Positions 26,193 through 35,711 of a stretch of 64,000 bases of DNA are shown here, in pieces. Both the position numbers and the translations under genes were made by a program. Below the pieces are notes generated by a model, which was not told where the DNA came from, searched no databases, and saw nothing but the letters and a program-made list of their open reading frames with translations. The stretch spans positions 3,968,001 to 4,032,000 of the forward strand of contig NZ_JAJEJP010000001.1 in the NCBI RefSeq assembly GCF_021390495.1, read 5' to 3'. Numbering within the stretch: the stretch's first letter is position 1; every line of letters begins with the position of its first letter. The DNA is from Paraburkholderia sp. ZP32-5. Its GTDB lineage: Bacteria > Pseudomonadota > Gammaproteobacteria > Burkholderiales > Burkholderiaceae.

Positions 26193-27245
26193 TTAGAGAT
26201 CGTCGAACTGGACCAGCGAAATGGTCTTTGCGCCGTTCAGCGGCGCGCCGTCGTCGGCTCCCGTCGAGCACGGTTCCTCGTCGAACGCGATATCGCCGTT
26301 CGGATCCGCCTCGCCGCTCGCGCGCAGCGCCGCAAACGGGAACAGCTGATGATCCATCAGATGTGACGGCACCACATTCGACAACGCGTTGAACATGTTC
26401 TCGATGCGCCCCGGGAAGCGCTTTTCCCAGTCGCGGATCAGCGCCTTCATTTCCGCGCGCTTCAGATTCGGCTGGCTGCCGCACAGGTTGCACGGAATGA
26501 TCGGGAATTCGCGCAATTCCGCGTATTTCTCCAGATCGGTTTCCTTCACGTACGCAAGCGGTCGGATCACGATGTTCTTGCCGTCGTCCGATTGCAGCTT
26601 CGGCGGCATGCCCTTCAGTTTGCCGCCGTAGAACAGGTTCAGCAGCAGCGTCTGCAGGATGTCGTCGCGATGATGGCCGAGCGCGATCTTGGTCGCGCCC
26701 AGTTCGCCGGCGACGCGATACAGGATGCCGCGCCGCAGCCGCGAGCACAGCGAGCAGGTGGTCTTGCCTTCCGGCACGAGCCGCTTGACGATGCTGTAAG
26801 TGTCCTGGTTCTCGATATGGAACGGGATGTCGAGCTGCTTCAGGTATTCGGGCAGCACGTGCTCGGGGAAGCCCGGCTGCTTCTGGTCGAGGTTCACCGC
26901 GACGATGTCGAAGTTGATCGGCGCGCGCTCGCGCAGCCGCATCAGAATCTCGAGCATCGCGTAACTATCCTTGCCGCCCGACAGGCAGACCATCACCTTG
27001 TCGCCGTCCTCGATCATGTTGTAGTCGCCGATCGCCTGGCCGACCTGGCGCGCGAGGCGCTTGAACAGCTTGTTGTTCTCGTATGCTTCTTTCTGCTCGC
27101 GGCGCGTGAGCGGGGACTTCGAGGCGCGAGGGGCGGTGGCGTTCGCGGCTTCAGCGGCTTGTCCGGTCTCGCCGGCCTGCGCTGCCTGCGCCGCTTGAGC
27201 GTCCGTGTCGTGCATCTGCTGGTTGAGTATGTCCGGTGCGTTCAT
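26193..27245 (-). CDS. ttcA: tRNA 2-thiocytidine(32) synthetase
   Basis: A 350-residue protein with the PP-loop SGGKDS (89-94), two CxxC pairs (Cys164/167 in TTCSLC and Cys252/255 in PCNLC) and the HHRDD motif. TtcA adenylates C32 in certain tRNAs and inserts sulfur, using an iron-sulfur cluster. The first about 45 residues are Ala/Gln-rich and not conserved. The start follows AAGGAGG. folB lies just upstream with a 3-bp gap, so the two are co-transcribed. Confidence 0.96.
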   Translation of the reverse strand: MNAPDILNQQMHDTDAQAAQAAQAGETGQAAEAANATAPRASKSPLTRREQKEAYENNKLFKRLARQVGQAIGDYNMIEDGDKVMVCLSGGKDSYAMLEILMRLRERAPINFDIVAVNLDQKQPGFPEHVLPEYLKQLDIPFHIENQDTYSIVKRLVPEGKTTCSLCSRLRRGILYRVAGELGATKIALGHHRDDILQTLLLNLFYGGKLKGMPPKLQSDDGKNIVIRPLAYVKETDLEKYAELREFPIIPCNLCGSQPNLKRAEMKALIRDWEKRFPGRIENMFNALSNVVPSHLMDHQLFPFAALRASGEADPNGDIAFDEEPCSTGADDGAPLNGAKTISLVQFDDL

Positions 27246-27248
27246 CGC

Positions 27249-27644
27249 TCAATCCTCCTTGATGCGGAAGACTTCGACACCGACCGCGTCGCAGTCCGGA
27301 TACACATCCGGCTTCTCGGTCGACACGCGCGCGGCGCGCACCTGCGGATGCGCGAGCATCGTGCGCACGAGGTCGTCGCACAGCGTTTCCTGCAGATGAA
27401 TATGGCCTTGCGACACGCGCTGCGCGATCGTCGAGCGCATGAAGTCGTAATCGACGACTTCGTTCAGCTTGTCGTGCTGCGGCGTGGACATCGCGAGCGG
27501 CACGAACAGTTCGACGTTGATCACGACGCGCTGTTCGCCGCGCTTTTCGAAGTCGTGCACGCCGATGTTGATGTGCACTTCGTAATTGCGCAGAAAGAGC
27601 CGGCGGCAATCGGCGAGCCGGGGATGCGAAAGAGCGGCAAACAT
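27249..27644 (-). CDS. folB: Dihydroneopterin aldolase
   Basis: About 131 residues from the ATG at 27644 (MFAALSHPRL); an ATG at 27659 is also possible. Family features are LFLRNYEVHINIGVHDFEKR, the VVDYDFM segment and ETLCDDLVRTML. It cleaves dihydroneopterin in folate synthesis. The next gene upstream on the same strand is a FolM-like reductase, so the pair may supply pterins. GGAA lies before the 27644 start. Confidence 0.88.
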   Translation of the reverse strand: MFAALSHPRLADCRRLFLRNYEVHINIGVHDFEKRGEQRVVINVELFVPLAMSTPQHDKLNEVVDYDFMRSTIAQRVSQGHIHLQETLCDDLVRTMLAHPQVRAARVSTEKPDVYPDCDAVGVEVFRIKED

Positions 27645-27731
27645 GTTCGTTCCAGTCATAAAAAGCGTGCGGGGCACGCAAAGGGGCTTTACCACCCGCG
27701 GCGATCGCCTGAAAAAGGCAAACCGCGCGTA

Positions 27732-28583
27732 TCAGGCGCCCGTCAAAAACATCACGTCGCGCGGCAGCGGCACCAGATGCTGCCCGCCGTCGACCACCAG
27801 CGTCGTTCCGGTCACGCCGGCTGCATCCGCGAGATACAGCGCGGCGGCGACGATATCCTCGGGCCGCGACGCACGGCCCAGAGGCGTCATACGGTGAGCG
27901 GCCTCGAACCCTTGCTGGCTCTGGTCGCCCGATTGCATCGTGAGGCCAGGCGCGAGCCCGACCACCCGGAGCTTCGGCGCGAGCGCCTGGGCGAGCGCGA
28001 CCGTCGCGGTCTGCAGCGCCGCCTTCGACAGCGTGTACGACAGATAGTCCGGGTTCATGTTGTACAGCTTCTGGTCCAGCACGTTGATGACGACGCCGCG
28101 CTGGGTTTCGTCGTTCAACGCCGCGTCCGGCGTCGCTTCGAACAGCATGCGCGCGAGCACCAGCGGCGCGCCGAGGTTCATCGCGGTCAGCTTCAGCAGC
28201 AGTTCGTAGCCGATATCGCGCGCGGTGTCTTCCTCGAAGCGCGACGCGTTGTTGACGATGCACGCCGGCCGGCCCAGCGCCGCCGTGCAATCCGGCAGCA
28301 GCCGCGCGACCTGCGCCTCGTCGCCGAGTTCGGCGTGCAGCGCGACCGCTCGACGGCCCATCGCGGTGATTTGCGCGACCACTTCGTCGGCTTCGTCGCG
28401 CGACGCGCCGTAGTGCACCGCCACGTCCCAGCCGCGCGCGGCGAAGCCGAGCGACAGCGCACGGCCGATGCGGCGCGCGCCGCCGGTGACCAGCACGGTG
28501 CGGGGCGCGTCGGAGGGCGCGCCAATTGGCACGTCGGGCGGCGCTTCGGCCGGCCGGGCGGCGATGTCCGGGGAAACGGTCAT
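27732..28583 (-). CDS. SDR-family oxidoreductase, pteridine-reductase/FolM-like
   Basis: A 283-residue short-chain dehydrogenase. After a disordered Ala/Pro-rich N-terminus comes the nucleotide-binding motif VTGGARRIGRAL, then NNASRFEED, and the catalytic Tyr-Lys pair in YLSYTLSKAAL. TGGARRIG together with NNAS is typical of pteridine reductases such as PTR1 and FolM, and the location directly upstream of folB supports a dihydrofolate or dihydromonapterin reductase. The exact substrate is inferred. Its ATG is 13 bp from the divergent methyltransferase start. Confidence 0.8.
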   Translation of the reverse strand: MTVSPDIAARPAEAPPDVPIGAPSDAPRTVLVTGGARRIGRALSLGFAARGWDVAVHYGASRDEADEVVAQITAMGRRAVALHAELGDEAQVARLLPDCTAALGRPACIVNNASRFEEDTARDIGYELLLKLTAMNLGAPLVLARMLFEATPDAALNDETQRGVVINVLDQKLYNMNPDYLSYTLSKAALQTATVALAQALAPKLRVVGLAPGLTMQSGDQSQQGFEAAHRMTPLGRASRPEDIVAAALYLADAAGVTGTTLVVDGGQHLVPLPRDVMFLTGA

Positions 28584-28596
28584 TTACAATGCGGGG

Positions 28597-29802
28597 ATGA
28601 ATCCGAAAGCTCACCAACCCGATAGTTTACCTGCTCCCGGTGCGAGCGCGCTCGAACAGTCCGATGCGCTGGTCGCGCATATCCGCGCGCAACTGGAAGC
28701 GGCCGGCGGCTGGCTGCCGTTCGACCGCTATATGGAGCGCGCGCTGTACGCGCCGGGGCTCGGCTATTACAGCGGCGGTGCGCGCAAATTCGGCCTGCGC
28801 GGCGACGACGGCAGCGACTTCGTCACCGCGCCGGAACTGTCACCGCTGTTCGCCGCGGCGCTCGCCCGTCCGGTCGCCGAAGCACTGGACGCGAGCGGCA
28901 CGCGCGACGTGATGGAGTTCGGCGCCGGCACCGGCAAGCTCGCGGCCGGCATCATCAACGCACTCGATGCGCTCGGCGCGGCATTCGATAGTTATTCGAT
29001 CGTCGATCTGTCGGGCGAACTGCGCGAGCGTCAGCGCGAAACGATTGCGGCCGCCGCGCCCGCGCTGCTTGCGAAAGTGCGTTGGCTCGACGCGCTGCCC
29101 GAGCGTTTCGAAGGCGTGGTGATCGGCAACGAAGTGCTCGATGCAATGCCGGTGCGGCTGTTCGCGCACAACGACGGCGTCTGGCATGAACGCGGCGTGG
29201 TGTGGCGCGACGACGGTGCGTTCGCGTTCGACGACCGGCCGGTCTCGGCCGCTACGGACCTCGCGCTGCTGTCGGAAATCGACGCGACCCGCGAAGCTGC
29301 CGGCGAAGACTACGTGACCGAAACGCACGAAGCCGCGCGCGCCTTCACGCGCACCATCTGCGCGATGCTCGCGCGCGGCGCGATTCTTCTGATCGATTAC
29401 GGCTTTCCGGCTGGCGAGTACTACCACGGACAACGCGCGCAAGGCACGCTGATGTGCCACTACCGGCACCGCGCGCACGGCGATCCGTTTCTGTACCCCG
29501 GTCTGCAGGACATCACCGCGCATGTCGAATTCACCGGTATCGCCGAGGCTGGCGTCGAGACCGGCGCGGACCTGCTCGGCTTCACGTCGCAAGCGCGCTT
29601 CCTGATGAACGCGGGCATCACCGACGCGCTCGGCGAAATCGATCCCGCCGACACCGCGCGCTTCCTGCCCGCGGCGAATGCGGTGCAAAAGCTGCTGTCC
29701 GAAGCGGAAATGGGCGAACTCTTCAAGGTGATCGCGTTTTCGCGCGGACTCGACGATACGTTGCAGGCGTTTTCGAGCGGCGACCGCTCGCATACGCTGT
29801 AA
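28597..29802 (+). CDS. SAM-dependent methyltransferase, MidA/NDUFAF7 family
   Basis: A 401-residue COG1565 protein (MERALYAPGLGYYSGGARKFG..GDFVTAPELSP, then the SAM-binding segment VMEFGAGTGKLA, and GNEVLDAMPV). The eukaryotic relative NDUFAF7 methylates an arginine of a complex I subunit; the bacterial substrate is not known. The ATG at 28597 is chosen because upstream sequence is the divergent SDR gene. With only 13 bp between the two starts, its promoter must lie inside the SDR coding region. Confidence 0.88.
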   Translation: MNPKAHQPDSLPAPGASALEQSDALVAHIRAQLEAAGGWLPFDRYMERALYAPGLGYYSGGARKFGLRGDDGSDFVTAPELSPLFAAALARPVAEALDASGTRDVMEFGAGTGKLAAGIINALDALGAAFDSYSIVDLSGELRERQRETIAAAAPALLAKVRWLDALPERFEGVVIGNEVLDAMPVRLFAHNDGVWHERGVVWRDDGAFAFDDRPVSAATDLALLSEIDATREAAGEDYVTETHEAARAFTRTICAMLARGAILLIDYGFPAGEYYHGQRAQGTLMCHYRHRAHGDPFLYPGLQDITAHVEFTGIAEAGVETGADLLGFTSQARFLMNAGITDALGEIDPADTARFLPAANAVQKLLSEAEMGELFKVIAFSRGLDDTLQAFSSGDRSHTL

Positions 29803-29845
29803 CGTTTATTCTGACTTTTACTTCGGCTCGGCCTGGGAACTCGCG

Positions 29846-30040
29846 ATGATCCGCTGGCTTTTGACCACCTTCGTTGCCGTCGCGGTGCTGTCGTCCTGCT
29901 GGCCGTGGCTCAGGAAAATCGGCATCGGACGGATGCCCGGCGACGTGACGCTGCGGCTGTTCGGACGCGAGTATCCGTTTCCGTTCATGTCGACGCTGGT
30001 GCTGTCGATGTTGTTGTCGTTGCTGGTGCGGGTGTTGTAG
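29846..30040 (+). CDS. DUF2905 small membrane protein
   Basis: A 64-residue protein with two membrane helices (about 3-20 and 46-63) and the central motif LRKIGIGRMPGDVTLRLFGREYPFPF, which defines DUF2905. The function is unknown. It lies 43 bp after the methyltransferase and is probably in the same operon. Confidence 0.88.
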   Translation: MIRWLLTTFVAVAVLSSCWPWLRKIGIGRMPGDVTLRLFGREYPFPFMSTLVLSMLLSLLVRVL

Positions 30041-30079
30041 GCAGCGCGTCTTCACCCTGCCACAACACCGCCCACACCG

Positions 30080-31312
30080 CTAACCGAGCGCCGCCTCCAC
30101 CGCGCGCACCCGCTCTTCATGCACGGCATCCTTGATGCCGGCCGGCGCATCGGCAAGCCGCTTCGCCACCGCTCCCGCATCGACACCGCGTGCGGCCACC
30201 AGCGCAACCCTCAAGCGCTCCGCCTGCGGATACTCGCGTGCCTCGAATCCAAGCCGCCCACGCGCATCGGACTCGCACGCCTGCAACGCCTCGGCAAATC
30301 GCGCGGGCTTCCTGAGCGCGTCGCTGCGCTCCAGCAGCCGCACCAGCGCGGCCGCGCCAAACTCCATCACGCGATGAATATTGCCGTGCTCGCGCGCGAC
30401 CAGCACCGCGAGGTCGCGGCACTCGTTCGGCACGCGCAGCCGCTCGCATAGCGGTTTCAGCAGATCGACACTGCGGCCCTCGTGACCGAGATGGCGCGGC
30501 AGGATGTCTTCGGGCGTGGTCGCCTTGCCGAGATCGTGCGTCAGCGCCGCGAAACGCACCGTCAGCGCGTAGCCCTGCTGCGCCGCGTGGTCGAGCACCA
30601 TCATCACGTGGACGCCCGTATCGACCTCGGGGTGATAGTCGGCGCGTTGCGGTACGCCGAACAACGCATCGATCTCCGGCAGAATCCGCGCGAGCGCGCC
30701 GCATTCGCGCAGCACCTCGAACATCCGCGACGGCTTCTTTTCCATCAAGCCGCGCGATATCTCCTGCCACACGCGTTCCGCGACCAGCGCATCGACTTCG
30801 CCGTCGGCAACCATCGTGCGCATCAGCGCCATCGTTTCCGGCGCGACCGTGAAATCGACGAAGCGCGCCGCGAAGCGCGCGATGCGCAGAATCCGCACCG
30901 GGTCTTCGAGAAACGCATCGCTGACATGACGAAACAGCCGCGCTTGCAGATCGGCCTGGCCATTGAACGGATCGATGACAGGGCCGGTCAACTCGCCGTC
31001 CGGGCGCACTTCGCGCGCCATCGCGTTGATCGTCAGATCGCGGCGCGCGAGGTCTTCTTCGAGCGTCACGTCGGGCGCGTAGAAAAACTGGAAGCCGTGA
31101 TAGCCGGCCGCCGTCTTGCGCTCGGTGCGCGCGAGCGCGTATTCCTCGTGCGTCTGTGGATGCAGGAACACCGGGAAGTCTTTGCCCACCGGCTTGTAGC
31201 CCTGCGCGACCATCTGCTCCGGCGTCGCGCCGACCACCACGTAGTCGCGGTCCTGCACCGGCACGCCGAGCAATTCGTCGCGAATCGCGCCGCCTACGGC
31301 ATAGATATTCAT
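30080..31312 (-). CDS. cca: CCA tRNA nucleotidyltransferase (multifunctional, with HD domain)
   Basis: A 410-residue class II CCA-adding enzyme. The start is MNIYAVGGAIRDELLG, followed by the catalytic DRDYVVVG and RRDLTINAMA, and a C-terminal HD phosphohydrolase domain (FAALTHDLGKATT). It builds and repairs tRNA 3' CCA ends. ATG 31312 overlaps the TGA of the GST gene as ATGA; an in-frame ATG at 31318 would add two residues. The frame is open to 31708 but that is a shadow of the GST gene. Confidence 0.96.
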   Translation of the reverse strand: MNIYAVGGAIRDELLGVPVQDRDYVVVGATPEQMVAQGYKPVGKDFPVFLHPQTHEEYALARTERKTAAGYHGFQFFYAPDVTLEEDLARRDLTINAMAREVRPDGELTGPVIDPFNGQADLQARLFRHVSDAFLEDPVRILRIARFAARFVDFTVAPETMALMRTMVADGEVDALVAERVWQEISRGLMEKKPSRMFEVLRECGALARILPEIDALFGVPQRADYHPEVDTGVHVMMVLDHAAQQGYALTVRFAALTHDLGKATTPEDILPRHLGHEGRSVDLLKPLCERLRVPNECRDLAVLVAREHGNIHRVMEFGAAALVRLLERSDALRKPARFAEALQACESDARGRLGFEAREYPQAERLRVALVAARGVDAGAVAKRLADAPAGIKDAVHEERVRAVEAALG

Positions 31313-31962
31313 GGGCATTCGTCTTGATACGCGATCGCGTGGGTTTCCTCGCGCGCCGCGTCGATCCATGCGTTGACCGCGGGCAACGCGGTCAACCGTT
31401 CGACATACGCGGCGGACGCCGCCGACAACGCCGGCTTCCAGGTGTTGAAGCGCATCGCGACCGGCGCGTACATCGCGTCGGCAATGCCGAACTCGCCGAA
31501 CAGGAACGGGCCACCATGGTTGGCCAAACAATCGCCCCAGATCGCCTCGATCCGCGCGATATCGGCCAGCACGCCCGGCGTCGCGTTTTTGCCGGGGAAT
31601 GACGCGCGGATATTCATCCACATATTCGAGCGCAGTTCGCCGAAGCCCGAATGCATCTCCGCGCTGACGCAGCGCGCGTGCGCACGCGCCGCCGCGTCGC
31701 GCGGCCATAGCGCGTGTTGCGGAAAGCGCTCGGCGAGGGTTTCCGCGATCGCGAGCGAATCCCAGATCGCCTGCCCTGCATCATCGATCAGACAGGGCAC
31801 CTTGCCGGGCCCCTGCGGCGCATGCGCGCGTATCGATGCATTGGTGTCCGGCTCGTTCAGCCAGATCAGCACCTCTTCGAACGGGATGCCGAAATGCGTG
31901 AGCAACACCCATGGGCGCATCGACCACGACGAATAGTTCTTGTCACCAATAAGCAGCTTCAT
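31309..31962 (-). CDS. Glutathione S-transferase family protein
   Basis: A 217-residue protein with a thioredoxin-like N-terminal domain (KLLIGDKNYSSWSMRPWVLL, with the SS-W-S active-site region typical of the YfcF/zeta-like group) and GKVPCLID (cis-Pro loop), then an all-helical C-terminal domain. The likely role is glutathione-dependent conjugation or isomerisation; the substrate is unknown. It is translationally coupled to cca. Confidence 0.9.
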   Translation of the reverse strand: MKLLIGDKNYSSWSMRPWVLLTHFGIPFEEVLIWLNEPDTNASIRAHAPQGPGKVPCLIDDAGQAIWDSLAIAETLAERFPQHALWPRDAAARAHARCVSAEMHSGFGELRSNMWMNIRASFPGKNATPGVLADIARIEAIWGDCLANHGGPFLFGEFGIADAMYAPVAMRFNTWKPALSAASAAYVERLTALPAVNAWIDAAREETHAIAYQDECP

Positions 31963-31994
31963 GCGTTGTATGAAAGAAGAGGGAGAAGAAAAAA

Positions 31995-32948
31995 TCAGCG
32001 CCCGGCGCTTGCGCGGAACGTGTCGAGTCTCGAACCCTTCGACGCTCCAGTCAGATACGTCGGCGCGATCGTTTCGATGCTGGTCGGCTCCAGGCCAAGT
32101 TCTGGCGCGAGCGGCCCGCTCAGCACGTTGGGCACTTTCATCGAGTCGAGATTGTCGCGCGAAATCACCGGTTCGCCCGGCGCCATTTCGAAGCTGAAGG
32201 CCTGCAGGCGCGCCAGCGGTTCGGGAAGACGGATGATGCGCGCATGCCGGCCGATCACATCGCCGCAATACGTGACGAGGTCTTCGAGCGTATAGACGGT
32301 CGGGCCGCCAAGCTCATAGGTGCGCCCGCCGGCAGCATCGAGATCCAGCACGTTGACGATCGCCTTCGCGACATCGCCGACATAAACCGGCTGGAACTGC
32401 GCATCCGGCATCGCAAGCGGAATGGCCGGAAACACGCGCTGCAGGAACGCAAACTTGTTGAGGAATTCGTCGGCGGGACCGAACACGACGGACGGGCGGA
32501 AGATCGTCCACGCGACGTTCGCCGCATGCACGGCTTTCTCGCCGTCGGCCTTCGAGCGCAAGTACATGCTCGGACCATTCGGCGCCGCGCCGAGCGCGCT
32601 CAGATGAATCAGCCGATGCACGCCCTTGCCCTCACACGCGGCGACGATGCGCGTGGGCAACTCGACATGCGCATGCGCGAACGCCTCGCCGTACGGCTTG
32701 CCGCGTTTGCTGTGCAAGACGCCCACGAGGTTGATCACGCAATCGGCGTTTTCGACGAAGCGCGCGAGCTGAACCGGATCGAACACATCGGCTTCGACCA
32801 CGTCGATCGGCAGCATCGTCAGATGGCGCGCGTTGTAGCGCCGCCGGGTGGCGATGCGCACGTCCTTGCCCATTTCGACGAGTGCGTTGACCAGATAGCT
32901 GCCGATAAAGCCGGAGCCGCCGATGATCGCAATGGCTTGATGTCGCAT
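31995..32948 (-). CDS. NAD(P)-binding epimerase-like protein, NDUFA9 type
   Basis: A 317-residue atypical SDR. The Rossmann motif is IIGGSGFIGSYL at the N-terminus, with DVVEADVFDP and VGVLHSKRGKPYGEAF, features of the complex-I NDUFA9-like group. In mitochondria the relative is a structural subunit; in bacteria the role is not settled. The ATG at 32948 follows AGGGGAG. It lies 32 bp upstream of the GST gene, so an operon with GST and cca is likely. Confidence 0.87.
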   Translation of the reverse strand: MRHQAIAIIGGSGFIGSYLVNALVEMGKDVRIATRRRYNARHLTMLPIDVVEADVFDPVQLARFVENADCVINLVGVLHSKRGKPYGEAFAHAHVELPTRIVAACEGKGVHRLIHLSALGAAPNGPSMYLRSKADGEKAVHAANVAWTIFRPSVVFGPADEFLNKFAFLQRVFPAIPLAMPDAQFQPVYVGDVAKAIVNVLDLDAAGGRTYELGGPTVYTLEDLVTYCGDVIGRHARIIRLPEPLARLQAFSFEMAPGEPVISRDNLDSMKVPNVLSGPLAPELGLEPTSIETIAPTYLTGASKGSRLDTFRASAGR

Positions 32949-33040
32949 TTTCGACTCCCCTGATGGAAGCCGTGGCAACGGCTGGCGTGGCGCGCCGTGC
33001 TCGCGGGCTCGATGGCCCGGCGATCACGGCGGCACGGCGC

Positions 33041-35008
33041 TTACGGTGCGATATAACCCAGACGCGCCTTCAGCGATTGCGGACGGCCTTCGAACAATGC
33101 CGCGTAGTAGACCGTGTTGGACAGTACGTTCTTGACGTAGTCGCGGGTTTCCTGGAACGGAATCGACTCGGCGAAGATCGCACCTTCGACCGGGCGTTGC
33201 AGCGACTGCCGCCAGTTGCGCGGACGGCCCGGACCGGCGTTGTAGCCGGCGGTGGCCAGCACGGCGGACCCATCGAACTGATTGTAGATCATCGCCAGGT
33301 AGTTGGTACCGAGCAGGATATTGGTGTTGATGTCGTTCATCTGCTCACGCGACACCGGCCCGAGACCGATCTTTTTCGCCACCAGTTGCGCGGTGGCGGG
33401 CATCAATTGCATCAACCCACCGGCGCCGACTTCCGAGCGCGCGTTGATGATGAAGCGCGACTCCTGACGAATCAGCCCGTACGCCCATTCGACGTCGAGC
33501 CCGCTCGACTGCGCGTCGCGCTCGACGATATCGCGGAACGGCGACAGATAGCGCAACGAAAAGTCATGCTCGGTCTTCGTGCGATCCGCGGTATTGACCG
33601 TGCGGTCGTACAGCTGGATACGGCGCGCGTATTCGGCGGCGGCGAGCAGTTGCCGGTCGGTCATATTGCGCAGCGGCCAGTTCCATTCGCGATTGCCTTC
33701 GAGTCGCAGATTCAGCGCGTAGAAACGCTGCGCGAGTTCGAAGCCCGGTGTGTTGGCGGCCTGCTGGATCTCGGCGTCGCTCACCGTGGTTTTCGGCGGG
33801 ACGCTGATCTTCTGGCCGAGTTCTTCCGCCGCGAGCTGGCCGTAGAAATCGAAGTTCTGCGCGATCGAGGTGAATTCCTGGCTGGCCACCGCGGTATCGC
33901 CCGCCTGCTTCAGCGCGCGCGCATGCCAGTACACCCACGACGGCTGCTTGCGCAGCGCTTCGGGCATCTGCTCGATCGACCAGCGCACCATGTTCCAGTC
34001 GCCGGCGAGCAGCGCGCTGCGGGTGCGCCATTCATACGCGGGATTCGACAGCGGCGCGTTCGCCGACAGTCGGTACCAGTCGACCGCGCCGGGCAACTGC
34101 TTCAGCGCCGCCTGATAGCCGATCGTGCCCCAGCCGATGGCGCGCTCGGGCGAATTCAGCGACGGCGCGACCGACGCGAACGTGGCCGCTGCCATCGCCG
34201 GATCGTTGCGCGCCATTCGCGTGATCGCGAGCAGCGCCAGTTGATGCGATAGCGGATCCGGGCCGACGCCGCGCGCGAGCAGCAGCGGCGGTGTGTTGAC
34301 CGCCTGGCCGAACAGCACCGGATCGGGCGGCTGGTCTCCGAGCGCGTCGACGAGCTTGCTGCCGGTGCTGGTGTAGTTCTGCTCGTACGCGAGACGGATC
34401 TGCTGCCAGATGTCGTCGTTGCTGAACTGGTGGTTCACGCCGAGCACGGTGATCAGATCGACGCAGCCATCGCCATACCATTTCGGATCGACGAGCAGCG
34501 CGCGCGCCGCATCCGTGACGTTCTCGCCGCGCGACGCGCGCGATTCGAGCGCATAGCACTTCACTTGAGTGTCGTCGTTGAGCACGAACTTCGCGTACTG
34601 CTGGTCGAAGTTGCGCCAGTCGTGGCGCGTACCGAGCACGGTCAGATAATCGTTGCGCAGACGATCGGCGATCGCCTGGCCGTCGTACTTCTGCAGGAAC
34701 GCGAGCACCGGTGCATCCGGCGCGTCGACGCGCGCATGGCCGCCCGAGTCGAACAGTTGCGGCTTGATCTGGAAATACTCCAGATACGACGGCGCCGGAT
34801 AGTTCGGGATCATGCTCGCGAGTTGAGCCGCGCGCGCCGCGTCGTTATTACGCGACGCTTCGCGAAGCTGAACGAAAATCTGATCGTCGTTCGTGAGTTG
34901 CGAGATGGGGAGAGGCTTGATGGCCGAGGCAGTGCTGCATGCGACGAGCGCCGCTGCGGCCAGCGCCATACCGACCGCGCGATATACTCGAAAGAGGCGT
35001 TTTGACAT
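33041..35008 (-). CDS. Soluble-type lytic murein transglycosylase (Slt family), predicted lipoprotein
   Basis: A 655-residue protein with a lipobox LVAC at residues 21-24, so it is probably anchored by a lipid to a membrane. A long helical superhelical U-domain follows and ends in the Slt catalytic domain (GLIRQESRF with the catalytic Glu, GAGGLMQLMPATAQ, LGTNYLAMI, AGYNAGPGRPRNW). It cleaves peptidoglycan glycan strands with 1,6-anhydro products. The start is 20 bp from the divergent cyclo-ligase start. Confidence 0.94.
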   Translation of the reverse strand: MSKRLFRVYRAVGMALAAAALVACSTASAIKPLPISQLTNDDQIFVQLREASRNNDAARAAQLASMIPNYPAPSYLEYFQIKPQLFDSGGHARVDAPDAPVLAFLQKYDGQAIADRLRNDYLTVLGTRHDWRNFDQQYAKFVLNDDTQVKCYALESRASRGENVTDAARALLVDPKWYGDGCVDLITVLGVNHQFSNDDIWQQIRLAYEQNYTSTGSKLVDALGDQPPDPVLFGQAVNTPPLLLARGVGPDPLSHQLALLAITRMARNDPAMAAATFASVAPSLNSPERAIGWGTIGYQAALKQLPGAVDWYRLSANAPLSNPAYEWRTRSALLAGDWNMVRWSIEQMPEALRKQPSWVYWHARALKQAGDTAVASQEFTSIAQNFDFYGQLAAEELGQKISVPPKTTVSDAEIQQAANTPGFELAQRFYALNLRLEGNREWNWPLRNMTDRQLLAAAEYARRIQLYDRTVNTADRTKTEHDFSLRYLSPFRDIVERDAQSSGLDVEWAYGLIRQESRFIINARSEVGAGGLMQLMPATAQLVAKKIGLGPVSREQMNDINTNILLGTNYLAMIYNQFDGSAVLATAGYNAGPGRPRNWRQSLQRPVEGAIFAESIPFQETRDYVKNVLSNTVYYAALFEGRPQSLKARLGYIAP

Positions 35009-35028
35009 CGTTGTTTCTGGAGCGCGAA

Positions 35029-35631
35029 TTGGACCCAAGCATAGCATGCAACCCTGTCCCAATAACGAAAAAGGCGTTGCGTCAGAGGCTACTGGAAGTG
35101 AGGCTGCAAGCGGCTTCCGAGCCGGCGAAGAATGCCGCGCTCGGGCGCCGCGTACTCGATGCACTGAAGCGTTACAACGTCGCTAGCGTGGGGTTCTACT
35201 GGCCGCTCGCGGGCGAGTACGACGCGCGCGGCGCGGTCGCAATCTGGCTCGCAGCCAATGCGCGTCACGAAGCGAGTCTGCCGATCATCAAGGAGCGCGG
35301 CACGCCGCTCGAGTTTCATGCGTGGACGCCCGAAACGTCGATGAAGATCGGTCATCACAAGATTGCCGAGCCGACTTCCGGGCGCGTCGTGTTTCCCGAA
35401 CTGCTGTTCGTGCCCTGCGTCGGTTTCGACACCGACGGCTATCGCCTCGGCTACGGCGGCGGCTACTACGACCGCACGCTGGCTGCGTGGCCGGCGGAAA
35501 AAAAGCCAGTCACGGTCGGCATCGCGTATGAAGCGTGCCGCCTGCAGACGCTGGAGCGCGAGGCGCACGATATTCCGCTCGATCTGATCATCACCGAGGC
35601 AGGGTTTCACCCCGCGTTGCCGTCGAGCTGA
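35029..35631 (+). CDS. 5-formyltetrahydrofolate cyclo-ligase
   Basis: About 200 residues. The family motifs are KKALRQRLLEVR at the N-terminus, VGFYWPLAGEYD, and the ATP-binding C-terminal LLFVPCVGFDTDGYRLGYGG followed by GYYDRTLAAW. The enzyme converts 5-formyl-THF to 5,10-methenyl-THF. No ATG fits; a TTG at 35029 has GGAG seven bases before it and is chosen, though other TTG codons at 35002 and 35011 exist. Confidence 0.9.
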   Translation: MDPSIACNPVPITKKALRQRLLEVRLQAASEPAKNAALGRRVLDALKRYNVASVGFYWPLAGEYDARGAVAIWLAANARHEASLPIIKERGTPLEFHAWTPETSMKIGHHKIAEPTSGRVVFPELLFVPCVGFDTDGYRLGYGGGYYDRTLAAWPAEKKPVTVGIAYEACRLQTLEREAHDIPLDLIITEAGFHPALPSS

Positions 35632-35711
35632 ACGCGACGCGCGCGGCGTGAATCACCAGCGCCGCGCGTTGCTATTCATGGATAGTGTTATCGCGCCATC
35701 GTAAGCGCGCA

